Numbered from the stretch's first letter, positions 8,293 to 17,862 are shown. The stretch: DNA of 64,000 bases from Bacteroidota bacterium (GCA_005882315.1 VBAR01000001.1:507736-571735); one strand, 5' to 3'. Notes: generated from the sequence alone by a model not told the origin. Made by a program: numbers and translations.

Positions 8293-9123
8293 TTATTTAC
8301 TCATCATTTGCTTGGCTTCGATGCTTAATGTAGCATGTGGTACTGCACGCAATCTTGCTTTATCAATCAACTTACCGGTAACACGGCAGATACCATAGGT
8401 TTTATTTTCTATGCGCATCATCGCTTTTTCCAGGTGATCGATAAAAGTGATCTGGCGGCTTGCCATCTGGCTCAGTTGCTCACGTTCCATACTTACACTG
8501 CCATCCTCCATGGTCATGTAGCGACCTTCATCCATATCGCCACCGCTTTCATCTTTACGGGTAATTAATCCCTGGAGATAATTCAGTTCCTTTTTTGCAG
8601 CATCCAGTTTTTTCTGAATGATCTCCCTGAATTCATTCAATTCAGGATCAGAGTACCGCTGGGTAGGCCCGTTATGCTCCATAGCATGTGCATCAAGTAC
8701 TGACTTGGTAAATTCAGGTTCGTACTTCACTGAACTTTTCGTTGTGATCTTTGGCATCACAACTTTTGACGGTTTAATAGGTTCCTTTTTCAAAACTTGT
8801 TTTACAGGGGGTTTAATTGTTACTAGGGATTTAGGATCGTTCGGGTTCGGCTTTTTTGGTAGCACTACTGGTTTTTCAACCGGCTTTGGGGCAGGAGCTG
8901 GTGCAGCGGCAACTGGTTTAGCAACCGGTTTTGCCACAGGTTTAGCAACTACTTTAGCTACCGGTTTTGCCGGTTTTGTAGGTGCTGGCTTAGCCACCTT
9001 TTTAGGTGCAGGTTTTTTTGCCACAACTTTTTTAGCTGGCTTTTTTGCTGCCGGCTTTTTAGCAACCGCCTTCTTGGCGGGTTTTGCAGGCTTTTTAGGC
9101 GCTGTTTTTTTCTTACTAGCCAT
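8293..9123 (-). CDS. DksA/TraR-like protein with Lys/Ala/Pro-rich tail and degenerate zinc finger
   Basis: 276 residues. The first about 130 are a Lys-Pro-Ala low-complexity tail (AKKPAAKKPAKKVVAKK) like histone H1, followed by a DksA-type coiled coil (about 165-245) and a C-terminal finger region. The finger reads YGICRVTGKLID then RLRAVPHATLSIEAK, so one of the four expected cysteines remains; it is the only Cys in the protein. DksA proteins bind RNA polymerase. Here the zinc would be lost while the fold signature stays. The start ATG 9123 is 4 bases after the ileS stop at 9128, so it is in the ileS operon. Confidence 0.85.
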   Translation of the reverse strand: MASKKKTAPKKPAKPAKKAVAKKPAAKKPAKKVVAKKPAPKKVAKPAPTKPAKPVAKVVAKPVAKPVAKPVAAAPAPAPKPVEKPVVLPKKPNPNDPKSLVTIKPPVKQVLKKEPIKPSKVVMPKITTKSSVKYEPEFTKSVLDAHAMEHNGPTQRYSDPELNEFREIIQKKLDAAKKELNYLQGLITRKDESGGDMDEGRYMTMEDGSVSMEREQLSQMASRQITFIDHLEKAMMRIENKTYGICRVTGKLIDKARLRAVPHATLSIEAKQMMSK

Positions 9124-9127
9124 AAGC

Positions 9128-12100
9128 TCAGGCTTTTTTTGAAACAATCACTTTTAATTGAATATCATTCACTTCAATGTCCGTACCACTTTCTATTTCC
9201 GTTAAAATTTCCAGCTTGTCAGCCAGAATTTCGGCGCAAATATAGTCGTTATACTCTATCAACGAATTTTTTAATCCATTACCTGCAGATACTTTTACAA
9301 TTATCCGGTCGGTCAGTTCAAAGCCACTGTCTTTACGGATCTTCTGGATCCGGTTCACAAACTCACGGGCATTGCCTTCGTTTTCCAATTCCGGCGTTAT
9401 GGTCACATCCAAAGCAACAGTCAGGTTACCCTTATTTGCCACAAGCCAACCAGGAATATCCTCGCTGGTTATTTCCACTTCAGCAGTCTGTAATATTAGG
9501 GCTTCGCCATCAACCTGCAAATTATATTGGCCTTCTTTTTCCAACATTGCTATTTGCTCTTGTGTGAATTCTGCAAGTGCTGCAGCCACCGTTTTCATTT
9601 TTGACCCAAGCTTTTTACCGAGAGCAACAAAATTGGGTTTGATCTTCTTTTTGATAAAACTGTTATCCGGGCTCAGGTATTCTATTTCTTTTACATTCAC
9701 CTCGGCCTTTACCAGGTCTTCCACTTTTTGCAGTTGCGCTTTCATGGAAGCACTTAATGCAGGTATTAAAACTTTTTGTAACGGCTGGCGAACTTTTATG
9801 TTCTGTTTTTTACGAAGCGATAAGATCAATGATGAAGCATCCTGCGCCAGTTGCATTCTTTCTTCTAAAGAAGTGTCTATTACTTTTTCATCAGAAACTG
9901 GAAAATCGGTATGATGAATTGATTCCGCATTGAAACGACCAGTGATCGCATTCAGGTTTTGGAAAATAGCATCACTAAAAAAAGGTGAAATAGGTGCTAT
10001 CAACCTCAACACTGTTTCGAGGCACTCATATAAAGTTTGATAAGCACAAATTTTATCCTGCTCATATTCTCCTTTCCAGAAACGGCGGCGACAGAGACGA
10101 ACATACCAATTACTTAAATGTTCATCTACAAAATCTTCAACTGTACGTCCAGCTTGTGTGGGTTCATAATCATCCATGAACTCATTTACCTTTCTTACAA
10201 CAGTATTTAATGATGAAAGAATCCAGCGGTCAATTTCTGGTCTTTCATTCAGCGCTATATATTTTTCCTTAAAAGAAAATCCATCCACGTTGGCATACAA
10301 GGCGAAGAACTGGTAGCTATTATAAAGTGTTCCAAAGAATTTGCGCTGCACTTCTTTAATGCCATCAAGGTCAAACTTCATGTTGTCCCATGGTGAAGCA
10401 TTAGTAACCAGGTACCATCTAGTTGCATCAGCTCCATAGGTCTCAATTGTTTTGAACGGATCAACTACGTTTCCTAAACGTTTACTCATCTTGTTGCCGT
10501 TCTTATCCAATACCAACCCGTTTGACACACAGGTTTTGTAAGCAACCGAATCAAACACTAATGCAGCTATTGCATGTAATGTATAAAACCATCCTCTTGT
10601 CTGGTCAACACCTTCAGCAATAAAATCCGCCGGGAATGATTGCTTAAATGTTTCTTTATTCTCGAATGGAAAATGCCATTGTGCATAAGGCATAGCACCG
10701 CTGTCAAACCAAACATCAATCAAATCGGGGACACGTTTCATTGGTTGACCTTTTGGCGAAACCAGGATGATATCATCAACATAAGGTTTATGCAAGTCAA
10801 GAATTCCTTCGTGCAGGTAATGTTTGTTTACATCGCCACCCAATACTTCGCTTGCTTTACGGATCCCATTATTCAATTCTTCAATTGAACCAACACAAAT
10901 CTCTTCTTCACCATCCTCTGTTTTCCATATAGGTAATGGTGTGCCCCAATATCTTGAACGGCTAAGATTCCAATCCACCATATTCTCCAACCAATTACCA
11001 AATCTTCCTTCACCGGTTGATTTAGGTTTCCAGTTGATTGTTTTATTTAATTCAACCATCCTGTCTTTGATAGCAGTAGTTTTTATAAACCATGCATCCA
11101 ACGGATAATAAAGAACTGGTTTATCTGTTCTCCAGCAATGCGGATAACTGTGTTCGTATTTCTCAACTTTAAAAGCCCTGTTTTCTTTTTTCAACTTCAC
11201 GGCTATATCAACATTGACATCAACATATTCTTTCTGGTCTTTATAATTCTTTACATACCGGTTGCTGAATTCACCCAGGCCGTCTACAAACTTTCCTTGC
11301 CTGTCTACCATTGTCAAAATGCCAATACCATATTTCTTTCCAACTTTAAAGTCATCTGCACCAAATGCTGGTGCTGTATGAACGATGCCTGTACCATCTT
11401 CTGTTGTAACGAAACTATCAACCATTACACGGAATGGTTTTGCTCCTGGAGTTTCTTCTTCTATAACTTTTAATGAATTCGCTTCGTAAGGAAGGAGTTG
11501 TTCGTATTCGCAACCTTCAATTGAAGATCCTTTAAATTCTTTTACGATTGAATATGGCAAGTTCTTTCCATCACTTTTATATTCAGCAAAATCCGCATTT
11601 TCATTTTCGGGTTTAAAATATTTACTTAATAATGCTTTTGCAAGAACGATATAAACTGTATTATGCAAATAAGGGTTAACTGTCTTTACCAATACATAAT
11701 CAATATTGGCTCCAACAGTCAAACCAAGATTACTTGGCAATGTCCACGGAGTAGTCGTCCATGCGAGAAAGAAAACTTCTTCATTACCGACAGCATCAAA
11801 TAAGAATTTAGATTTCTCATTGTTGATGGCTTTAAACATTGCAACAGCACTTGTATCCTTTACATCTTTATAAGTACCTGGCTGGTTCAATTCATGCGAA
11901 CTTAAACCTGTACCAGCAGCTGGTGAATAAGGTTGAATGCTTACGCTTTCATATAATAATCCTTTTTTGTACAACTCACTCAGCAACCACCAAACCGTTT
12001 CAATGTATTCGTTTTTGTAAGTTATATACGGGTCATTCAGATCTACCCAATATCCCATCTTACGGGTTATATCATCCCATTTATCTTTATAACGCAATAC

Positions 12101-12475
12101 TGCTTCACGACATTTCTGATTATACTCTTCAACAGAGATTTTTTTGCCGATATCTTCTTTAGTTATTCCTAATTCTTTTTCAACACCCAATTCAATCGGT
12201 AAGCCATGTGTGTCCCATCCACCTTTGCGTTTTACCTGGAAACCTTTCATGGTTTTGTAACGGCAAACCAGGTCCTTTAATGTTCTTGAAATAACATGGT
12301 GAATACCTGGCATACCATTGGCACTGGGTGGGCCTTCATAAAAAACAAATGGCGTGGCCCCTTCACGTAATGAAACACTTTTTTCAAAAGCCTGTTTTTC
12401 CTGCCATTGAGCAAGCATTTCCTGGCCTATTGCTGGTAAATTGAGATGCTGATATTCCCTGTATTTCTGACTCAT
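9128..12475 (-). CDS. ileS: Isoleucine--tRNA ligase, GxHH-signature (IleRS2-like)
   Basis: 1115 residues, class I aminoacyl-tRNA synthetase charging tRNA-Ile in the cytoplasm. The ATP-site signature is G57-I58-H59-H60 (12296-12307) instead of HxGH, and the second motif is K662-M-S-K-R666 (10478-10492) instead of KMSKS. Between them lies the CP1 editing domain with TTPWTLPSN near residue 240. The C-terminal half holds the anticodon-binding helical domain. The eukaryote-like form with GxHH is reported to be very resistant to mupirocin, so intrinsic resistance is expected. The DksA-like gene follows in the same operon. Confidence 0.96.
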   Translation of the reverse strand: MSQKYREYQHLNLPAIGQEMLAQWQEKQAFEKSVSLREGATPFVFYEGPPSANGMPGIHHVISRTLKDLVCRYKTMKGFQVKRKGGWDTHGLPIELGVEKELGITKEDIGKKISVEEYNQKCREAVLRYKDKWDDITRKMGYWVDLNDPYITYKNEYIETVWWLLSELYKKGLLYESVSIQPYSPAAGTGLSSHELNQPGTYKDVKDTSAVAMFKAINNEKSKFLFDAVGNEEVFFLAWTTTPWTLPSNLGLTVGANIDYVLVKTVNPYLHNTVYIVLAKALLSKYFKPENENADFAEYKSDGKNLPYSIVKEFKGSSIEGCEYEQLLPYEANSLKVIEEETPGAKPFRVMVDSFVTTEDGTGIVHTAPAFGADDFKVGKKYGIGILTMVDRQGKFVDGLGEFSNRYVKNYKDQKEYVDVNVDIAVKLKKENRAFKVEKYEHSYPHCWRTDKPVLYYPLDAWFIKTTAIKDRMVELNKTINWKPKSTGEGRFGNWLENMVDWNLSRSRYWGTPLPIWKTEDGEEEICVGSIEELNNGIRKASEVLGGDVNKHYLHEGILDLHKPYVDDIILVSPKGQPMKRVPDLIDVWFDSGAMPYAQWHFPFENKETFKQSFPADFIAEGVDQTRGWFYTLHAIAALVFDSVAYKTCVSNGLVLDKNGNKMSKRLGNVVDPFKTIETYGADATRWYLVTNASPWDNMKFDLDGIKEVQRKFFGTLYNSYQFFALYANVDGFSFKEKYIALNERPEIDRWILSSLNTVVRKVNEFMDDYEPTQAGRTVEDFVDEHLSNWYVRLCRRRFWKGEYEQDKICAYQTLYECLETVLRLIAPISPFFSDAIFQNLNAITGRFNAESIHHTDFPVSDEKVIDTSLEERMQLAQDASSLILSLRKKQNIKVRQPLQKVLIPALSASMKAQLQKVEDLVKAEVNVKEIEYLSPDNSFIKKKIKPNFVALGKKLGSKMKTVAAALAEFTQEQIAMLEKEGQYNLQVDGEALILQTAEVEITSEDIPGWLVANKGNLTVALDVTITPELENEGNAREFVNRIQKIRKDSGFELTDRIIVKVSAGNGLKNSLIEYNDYICAEILADKLEILTEIESGTDIEVNDIQLKVIVSKKA

Positions 12476-12534
12476 ATTCCTTCTCCTAAAAAGTCAGCGA
12501 AGTTAAGGAAACGGCCGGGGGATGACAACAAAAA

Positions 12535-12555
12535 GCCGCCTCATTTTGAGACGGC
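12535..12555 (-). terminator. Intrinsic terminator after hmuY-like gene region or upstream of ileS
   Basis: A 9-bp stem (12535-12543 with 12547-12555, one G-T pair on the minus strand) and a 3-base loop, followed on the minus strand by five T residues (12530-12534). It lies about 100 bases past the HmuY stop and before the ileS ATG. Confidence 0.65.
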
Positions 12556-12611
12556 CTGAAGGTTTTTCGAAGTGGTAATTTGTTGATCAACCAGGGAACA
12601 GAACCCCGAAC

Positions 12612-12650
12612 GGAGCGTCGCCGCAGTTGTTTAATCAAGGCTATTCAGCT
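12612..12650 (+). repeat. Divergent copy of the dispersed 43-bp element
   Basis: Keeps GCGTCGC (12615-12621), TTGT, AATC and ATTCAGC in the same order and nearly the same spacing as copies at 30540 and 38786. The 14-mer at 12608-12621 also occurs as an exact inverse complement at 45760-45773. Confidence 0.45.
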
Positions 12651-12656
12651 GGTCAA

Positions 12657-13325
12657 CTAAAAATTCACAGTTCCGTTGCCCTGATATTTGTAACGGAAAC
12701 TATAATATCGCTGCTCATTGATCTTTACAGCATCCGATGCTGTAGACGAAGGAGTAGCACCGCCTTTGTAATAGTTCAATATTTCAACTTTTGCATATTT
12801 ACCGGTTGCAGTTTTAATAACCAGTACACGGCCAGGGATCGGCGTAAGCAGGTTATTTACCGCATCATAATTATACCAACCCTTGCCGGAACCTTTTACA
12901 ATTGCATAAGATGTGGGATGATTGTCAACTCTGAAAGTTGAATCAACAGGTACTGATGTCAATGCATCGAATGTACCGACATATACAAATGCGCCACCAA
13001 CACCGGGTCCGCTTGTCTGGTTATTTACACGGATCGTTGTTCCTGCAAATGCAATATCCCACTTAGTGGTTGCTGAATCACTGTTATTAACCCACTGACC
13101 GGTTTCCAAACTGAAGAAAGAATATTTACCTGCACCATAAGGCTGGCCCTGTGACGTTAAACCAATGATGGTATCAGCCGGCAAATTTTTTACTGTTGTA
13201 ATGTTTGCACTTGTGTTTATTGAAAATGCATTCGGGTCAGCCGGCGGAGCAGGCGTCTCGTCTTTATCGCACGAAGTAAAAACTACTGTTGCTAAAACTG
13301 CTGCTGCTAAAATTCTCTTTGTCAT
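12657..13325 (-). CDS. HmuY family lipoprotein
   Basis: 222 residues with a lipoprotein signal ending VFTSC (Cys about 19). The body fits the HmuY pattern: WDIAFAGTTIRVNN, then GGAFVYVGTF, GWYNYD and a C-terminal PGRVLVIKTATGKYAKVEI strand region. HmuY proteins bind haem (or related tetrapyrroles) on the outer surface and hand it to a TonB receptor. The next gene upstream on the same strand is such a receptor, 28 bases away, so they form one operon. The actual ligand is not determined by the sequence. Confidence 0.82.
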   Translation of the reverse strand: MTKRILAAAVLATVVFTSCDKDETPAPPADPNAFSINTSANITTVKNLPADTIIGLTSQGQPYGAGKYSFFSLETGQWVNNSDSATTKWDIAFAGTTIRVNNQTSGPGVGGAFVYVGTFDALTSVPVDSTFRVDNHPTSYAIVKGSGKGWYNYDAVNNLLTPIPGRVLVIKTATGKYAKVEILNYYKGGATPSSTASDAVKINEQRYYSFRYKYQGNGTVNF

Positions 13326-13353
13326 TTTTCTTCTTTTTTATGTTTGATAATTG

Positions 13354-15483
13354 TTATTTACTTTTTAAGAGTTTGAATTGGGCGCCGATATAAATATTTC
13401 TTCCCTGCAGGTTCGGCAGGTAGTTAATGTCCTGGTAATTGAAAACATTATCCATACCTGCATTGATGCGGATCCCATTTTTAAATTCTTTACCTGCTGA
13501 AATATTTATGATCAAAAATCCATCAGCGAATTCATCGTTGGTATTATAAACACCGTTACCATCGCTATTGGCAACAGCCCATTGGCTGCGGTAAATGAAA
13601 CGGGTAGTAGCAAAAAAGTTTTTCTCGTTCTCATAAGTGAATTTGAGATTGGCCATATGCCTGCTACGATTAGGCAAACCGATATACTCATCTTTGCTAA
13701 GAATGCGACTCGTACCATCAGCATTACGTGTATATTCTTTTCCTGCTTTTACATTTTTCAGTTCATTTTTATCTGCAGAAAGAAGATATTGATAACCGGA
13801 ACTGATCTTGATTGTTTTAGTCATTTGCCAGTTGATCTCCAGTTCAGCACCTTGAGTAAATCCATTTTTTACATTGATATAACTATACACCTGGCCGCCG
13901 TTTGATTTCGTGGCTACCTGTCTTGAATCGATCAGTTCTTCTATATCGTTGCGGAAGAGATTAAGATTGACAGAAAACTTATTGCTATAGAAATAAGTTC
14001 CACCAACATTGACACCGGTTGAAAATTCAGGTTTTAGCTCCTGGAGTTTATAAAAATCTTCCTTTATCTCTGCAATCAAACCCTGTGAATTCAGTTCATT
14101 GATTATTTTAACGGCATCAATCGTTCCCAATACAGAATACCCACCGGCAGCATTATTAGTAAAATTTAAATAGAGCTGACGAAAATCGGGAGCTTTAAAT
14201 CCACGGCCGATACTTGCATTCAATGATACTTTTTTTCCAGCCTTGTATCGCACTGCTATTTTAGGACTGAATGCTGAAGCAAATAATTTATTATCATCAT
14301 ATCTTAATCCAGCTATAACTGTAAGTTTTTCGGTTGGCGACCAATCATATTGTGAAAACGCATACAGCACATTGTTTTCTTTGCGGCTGCTGAAATCATC
14401 ATACCGGGTTGATTGCACCTGGTCTTCGATAAAACCAGCGCCGATCGTAAGAATAGAATTTTTAAAATTGAAATCCGTCTGGTTTTCTGCACGATAATAA
14501 TTCTGGTGAAACTCATCCGTGTAACTGCTGTCAGGTGTTTCTTTAAACTTCAAATACTGTGAGCCGTTGTAAAATGTTCCGTATAGCCGCAGAGATGACT
14601 TTATTTTTTTATTGAACTGGTGAATGACAACCGGGTTAATATTTAAATCGCTGTTTGCTTCTCTTCCGTAAGAGTTAGTGATGGCTCCATTATTACTTAC
14701 AGCAAATTCCTGTTTGATATGATCATAAGCATGACGAATGGAGAGATTGATCTTTGTTTTGTTGGCAATATCATAACTCAGCTGCAGTTGGTTGGTCAAC
14801 CGGTATATCGGTTGCGGATACCTGTCTGATGAATAAGGCCGGTAGCTGAAAGCATCAGTGTAATTTATGTTACTGAAAAACTGTATACCTAAGCGATCGA
14901 TCGTCGTACTTCCATTAAGACTGATGTCTGCATTCTTAAATGTATTAGTTCCAAATGGTGCAGCCCATCCTTTATCAGGGTTACCAAAACCATATCTAAG
15001 GCCTGCATTCAGTTGTTTTTTAAAACTACGGTCAGTGATAACATTAATAACGCCGGCTATTGCTTCCGATCCGTATAAACTTGATGAAGGTCCTTTTACA
15101 ATTTCTACTTTTCTGATATTGCCAACGGTGAGACGGTTTAAATCCAAAACACCACCTGTCCTGCCTACCAGCGGTTCTCCGTCAATAAGGATTAAAGTAT
15201 AATCAGGGTTCAATCCTTGCATTTGTACACCTGCACCAAAAGAACTGGTAATAAATAAACCGGGTTGCTCCTGCAAAATATCTTTCAACCGCGATGAACC
15301 CGCTTGCTGTATCGTTTTTTGATTAATGATACGGACCGGCACAGCCACATTGCCGAGTTTTCTTTCAGTTCTTGTAGCAGTTACTACTAATTCATCCATT
15401 TGAAGAGTATGCAACGAATCAAACTGTGCTGAAAGGTTCAGTGAGAGGAGAAGAAGTAAACTAATTGCAGTCGGTTTAAACAT
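13354..15483 (-). CDS. TonB-dependent receptor, HmuR-like
   Basis: 709 residues with signal peptide (LLLLSLNLSAQ). The plug carries DELVVTATRTERKLGN, LKDILQEQPG and VEIVKGPSSSLYGSEAIAGVINV (plug end motif), and the rest is a 22-strand-type barrel ending in IGAQFKLLKSK. No carboxypeptidase-like N-domain is present, unlike the second receptor at 26899. Paired with the HmuY gene directly downstream, so haem or tetrapyrrole uptake across the outer membrane is most likely. No Fur-like site was recognised. Confidence 0.92.
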   Translation of the reverse strand: MFKPTAISLLLLLSLNLSAQFDSLHTLQMDELVVTATRTERKLGNVAVPVRIINQKTIQQAGSSRLKDILQEQPGLFITSSFGAGVQMQGLNPDYTLILIDGEPLVGRTGGVLDLNRLTVGNIRKVEIVKGPSSSLYGSEAIAGVINVITDRSFKKQLNAGLRYGFGNPDKGWAAPFGTNTFKNADISLNGSTTIDRLGIQFFSNINYTDAFSYRPYSSDRYPQPIYRLTNQLQLSYDIANKTKINLSIRHAYDHIKQEFAVSNNGAITNSYGREANSDLNINPVVIHQFNKKIKSSLRLYGTFYNGSQYLKFKETPDSSYTDEFHQNYYRAENQTDFNFKNSILTIGAGFIEDQVQSTRYDDFSSRKENNVLYAFSQYDWSPTEKLTVIAGLRYDDNKLFASAFSPKIAVRYKAGKKVSLNASIGRGFKAPDFRQLYLNFTNNAAGGYSVLGTIDAVKIINELNSQGLIAEIKEDFYKLQELKPEFSTGVNVGGTYFYSNKFSVNLNLFRNDIEELIDSRQVATKSNGGQVYSYINVKNGFTQGAELEINWQMTKTIKISSGYQYLLSADKNELKNVKAGKEYTRNADGTSRILSKDEYIGLPNRSRHMANLKFTYENEKNFFATTRFIYRSQWAVANSDGNGVYNTNDEFADGFLIINISAGKEFKNGIRINAGMDNVFNYQDINYLPNLQGRNIYIGAQFKLLKSK

Positions 15484-15609
15484 ATTGTGAATTCGGCCGC
15501 AAGATTCTTCAGCAACTTTATTATTTTATCATGTATTTGTCATGAAATAGTGTTCAAAAATTCTTTGACAAAAAAATGACAGCTTTTCGTGTATCAATCA
15601 AGTGAGCAT

Positions 15610-15623
15610 ATGACTTGTGTCAT
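15610..15623. promoter_or_regulatory. Short palindrome upstream of the TonB receptor
   Basis: ATGAC-TTGT-GTCAT, a perfect 5-bp inverted repeat around 4 bases, in the region between the small peptide gene and the receptor start. Could be an operator; no regulator can be assigned. Confidence 0.25.
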
Positions 15624-15654
15624 AAAATAAAAAACCAAAGAGCTGGTGTAGTAT

Positions 15655-15768
15655 TCAAAGGAACAAAAATTTTATTTTTAGAAAACATAAACAAAGAAAA
15701 GCAAGGGCAATCAACCATGCCATTACAATAATAACAATGGATTTTATTTTTTCCCGTCGGTCTCCCAT
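15655..15768 (-). CDS. 37-residue membrane peptide coupled to the KUP transporter
   Basis: A short gene whose ATG (15768-15766) overlaps the KUP stop as TGATG, the usual sign of translational coupling. The product starts MGDRREKIK and then has one hydrophobic helix (about residues 10-30, IVIIVMAWLIALAFLCLCFL) ending in a basic tail. The TM-only layout recalls KdpF, the 29-residue peptide of the Kdp potassium ATPase, but the sequence is not similar enough to name it. It could be a KUP accessory subunit. It could also be a chance frame; conservation in relatives would decide. Confidence 0.5.
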   Translation of the reverse strand: MGDRREKIKSIVIIVMAWLIALAFLCLCFLKIKFLFL

Positions 15769-17735
15769 CAGTCCTCAACTCTTTTTAAACGTATTTTGGT
15801 TACTGGTGATACAATAAGCGGAAACTTTTCTACAATAACATTTCCTGGATCAAGCCCAAAACCTCTTTCCTCTGAAAGACTGATCTCTTTCAGCCAGAAA
15901 TGAAATTTCATAATTACACGTTCCCAAAAAGGCAGATCGTTATCCTGGCTTAAATATTTTTCCAGTACTACAAACTGAAAATCGCCGACAACATTATTTT
16001 TCCCGAGGCTTTCATAGCGGCTTGCTACATTCACTTCTTTATTCTTCACCAATTCTTCCACCACTCTACGAAACATCAGGTTGATCCGCGGCTGTACCCT
16101 GAAGCCTAACCTGAATTCAATACGGATAATTTCATTCGGGATAATATGCATAACCGCATATTCAGTTGTATACGGGTCGTCAACTGTATCCACATGTATG
16201 AACCAATAAATATCCGCCCGTTTCGGTTTTTTATTTAAAATGGAATAAATGATCTTATGCTCGACCTCTTTCGAATTATCTGCACTGGTGAGATAAACAA
16301 GATGTGTTGCATATTTAGCTACTGAACGGTCATTACTTAACTCTTGTATTTTCGGAATATAGGTATCGAACCGGACAAATTCAACATACCGGTTTTTGAT
16401 CTTTCTTGCTTTGTACCAATCATACATAATAAAAAATAAGATCCCACCTATAATAAGCGTTACAAAGCCGCCATGCGGAAACTTATCCATATTGGCATAT
16501 AAAAAAGCAGACTCAATAGTGAGATAAACTGTGAGGTATAAATAAATAAAAACAGATTTAACCCGATGCACAACGAGATAGTTGGCAAATAGCACTGAAG
16601 TAGCGATCATGGTGATGGTAATTGCCAAACCATATGCTGCTTCCATATTTGACGCTTTTTGAAAATAAAGTACAACGCCTATGCAACCAGCAAACAAAAG
16701 AACATTTGTTGCGGCTATATACAATTGCCCTTTTGCTTCTGTCGGATAATTGATCTTGAATTTTGGCCAGAGCGTTAAACGCATCGCCTCACTTACCAAT
16801 GTAAACGACCCGGAAATAAGTGCCTGGCTGGCTATAATAGTTGCGGCTGTTGCAATAGCTATTCCGAAATAAAGGAACCAATGCGGCATTACTCCATAAA
16901 AGGGGTTAAAGCCGGTCTCGATCATATCAGCGCTGATTAATTTCCCCGAGTAATTTTTTAACAACCATGCTCCCTGGCCAAGGTAATTAAGGATGAGACA
17001 AGCTTTAACGAATATCCATGAGTAACGGATATTCTGTTTACCACAGTGTCCCAGATCTGAATACAACGCTTCTGCGCCGGTAGTACATAAGAACACCCCG
17101 CCTAAAACATAAAACCCCTGTGGATAGGTAATTAATAGTTTAATACCATGATAAGGATTAAACGCTTTTAACACAGTTAAATCTTTTACCAAAAAAACAA
17201 TGCCCAAAACGGCAAGCATGGTAAACCATACTGTCATTACAGGCCCGAATGACCTACCAATAAATGTTGTTCCAAACTGCTGGACAAAGAATAACAATGA
17301 AAGTATCCCGATAACAATATAAATCACGGTCCATTGACTGATATCATGCAATGCAGGAACTTGCTTTAGTCCCTCTATTGCTGATGTTACAGAAATTGGT
17401 GGTGTAATCATTCCATCTGCAAGCAAAGCAGCACCGCCAAGCATAGCAGGAATGACCAGCCATTTTTTTCTTCGTCTTACCAAAGCAAACAAAGAAAAAA
17501 TTCCACCCTCACCCCTGTTATCCGCCTGCAAAGTGAGAATAACATATTTTATTGTTGTCTGAAGGGTAAGTGTCCAGATTATTAATGACAAAACGCCAAT
17601 AATTAATTCTTCGGTAATTGTTTTTCCGTTTATGGTTGCATTTAATACATAAAGAGGTGAAGTGCCGATATCTCCGTATATAATTCCTAATGCGATTAAA
17701 AGCCCGGCTCCTGTTACCCGATTGTGAGAGGACAT
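15768..17735 (-). CDS. kup: KUP family potassium uptake protein, copy 1
   Basis: 655 residues. Twelve membrane segments occupy the first about 420 residues, with the family hallmarks GIIYGDIGTSPLYV at the N-terminus, LQADNRGEGGIFSL and the TTGAEALYSDLGHCG segment. A cytosolic C-terminal domain follows. KUP proteins are inner-membrane K+/H+ symporters. It is transcribed divergently from the first kinase gene, with a shared 20-bp site between them, and is coupled to a small membrane peptide. It is paralogous to the second KUP at 21551. Confidence 0.95.
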   Translation of the reverse strand: MSSHNRVTGAGLLIALGIIYGDIGTSPLYVLNATINGKTITEELIIGVLSLIIWTLTLQTTIKYVILTLQADNRGEGGIFSLFALVRRRKKWLVIPAMLGGAALLADGMITPPISVTSAIEGLKQVPALHDISQWTVIYIVIGILSLLFFVQQFGTTFIGRSFGPVMTVWFTMLAVLGIVFLVKDLTVLKAFNPYHGIKLLITYPQGFYVLGGVFLCTTGAEALYSDLGHCGKQNIRYSWIFVKACLILNYLGQGAWLLKNYSGKLISADMIETGFNPFYGVMPHWFLYFGIAIATAATIIASQALISGSFTLVSEAMRLTLWPKFKINYPTEAKGQLYIAATNVLLFAGCIGVVLYFQKASNMEAAYGLAITITMIATSVLFANYLVVHRVKSVFIYLYLTVYLTIESAFLYANMDKFPHGGFVTLIIGGILFFIMYDWYKARKIKNRYVEFVRFDTYIPKIQELSNDRSVAKYATHLVYLTSADNSKEVEHKIIYSILNKKPKRADIYWFIHVDTVDDPYTTEYAVMHIIPNEIIRIEFRLGFRVQPRINLMFRRVVEELVKNKEVNVASRYESLGKNNVVGDFQFVVLEKYLSQDNDLPFWERVIMKFHFWLKEISLSEERGFGLDPGNVIVEKFPLIVSPVTKIRLKRVED

Positions 17736-17757
17736 TCGTGATAGTTAAATTTGGCAA

Positions 17758-17765
17758 CAAAAATA
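17758..17765 (-). promoter_or_regulatory. Putative -7 box for KUP copy 1
   Basis: On the minus strand the eight bases read TATTTTTG, matching TAnnTTTG, 22 bases before the ATG. No clear -33 box is seen, as is common for activated promoters. Confidence 0.5.
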
Positions 17766-17802
17766 GAATGGCGAATTGCTCTGAAACAGAATGCCAGGTA
17801 AA

Positions 17803-17822
17803 TCTTTATAAAATCCTTATAC
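17803..17822 (+). promoter_or_regulatory. KdpE-like operator between KUP and kinase 1
   Basis: TCTTTATAAAATCCTTATAC, two TTTATA-type half-sites with an 11-bp period as expected for OmpR-family regulators. Eighteen of 20 bases recur at 19671-19690. It is 40 bp before the plus-strand -7 box and 37 bp before the minus-strand one, so it could serve both divergent promoters. Confidence 0.6.
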
Positions 17823-17862
17823 TACGCATTATCAGGGCTGTTTACACTTACCGCCAAGCAAG

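Noticed and set aside
8335-9142. Plus-strand open frames rich in Gly, Ala, Phe
   Set aside because: Shadows of the Lys-Ala-Pro-rich tail of the DksA-like gene on the minus strand.
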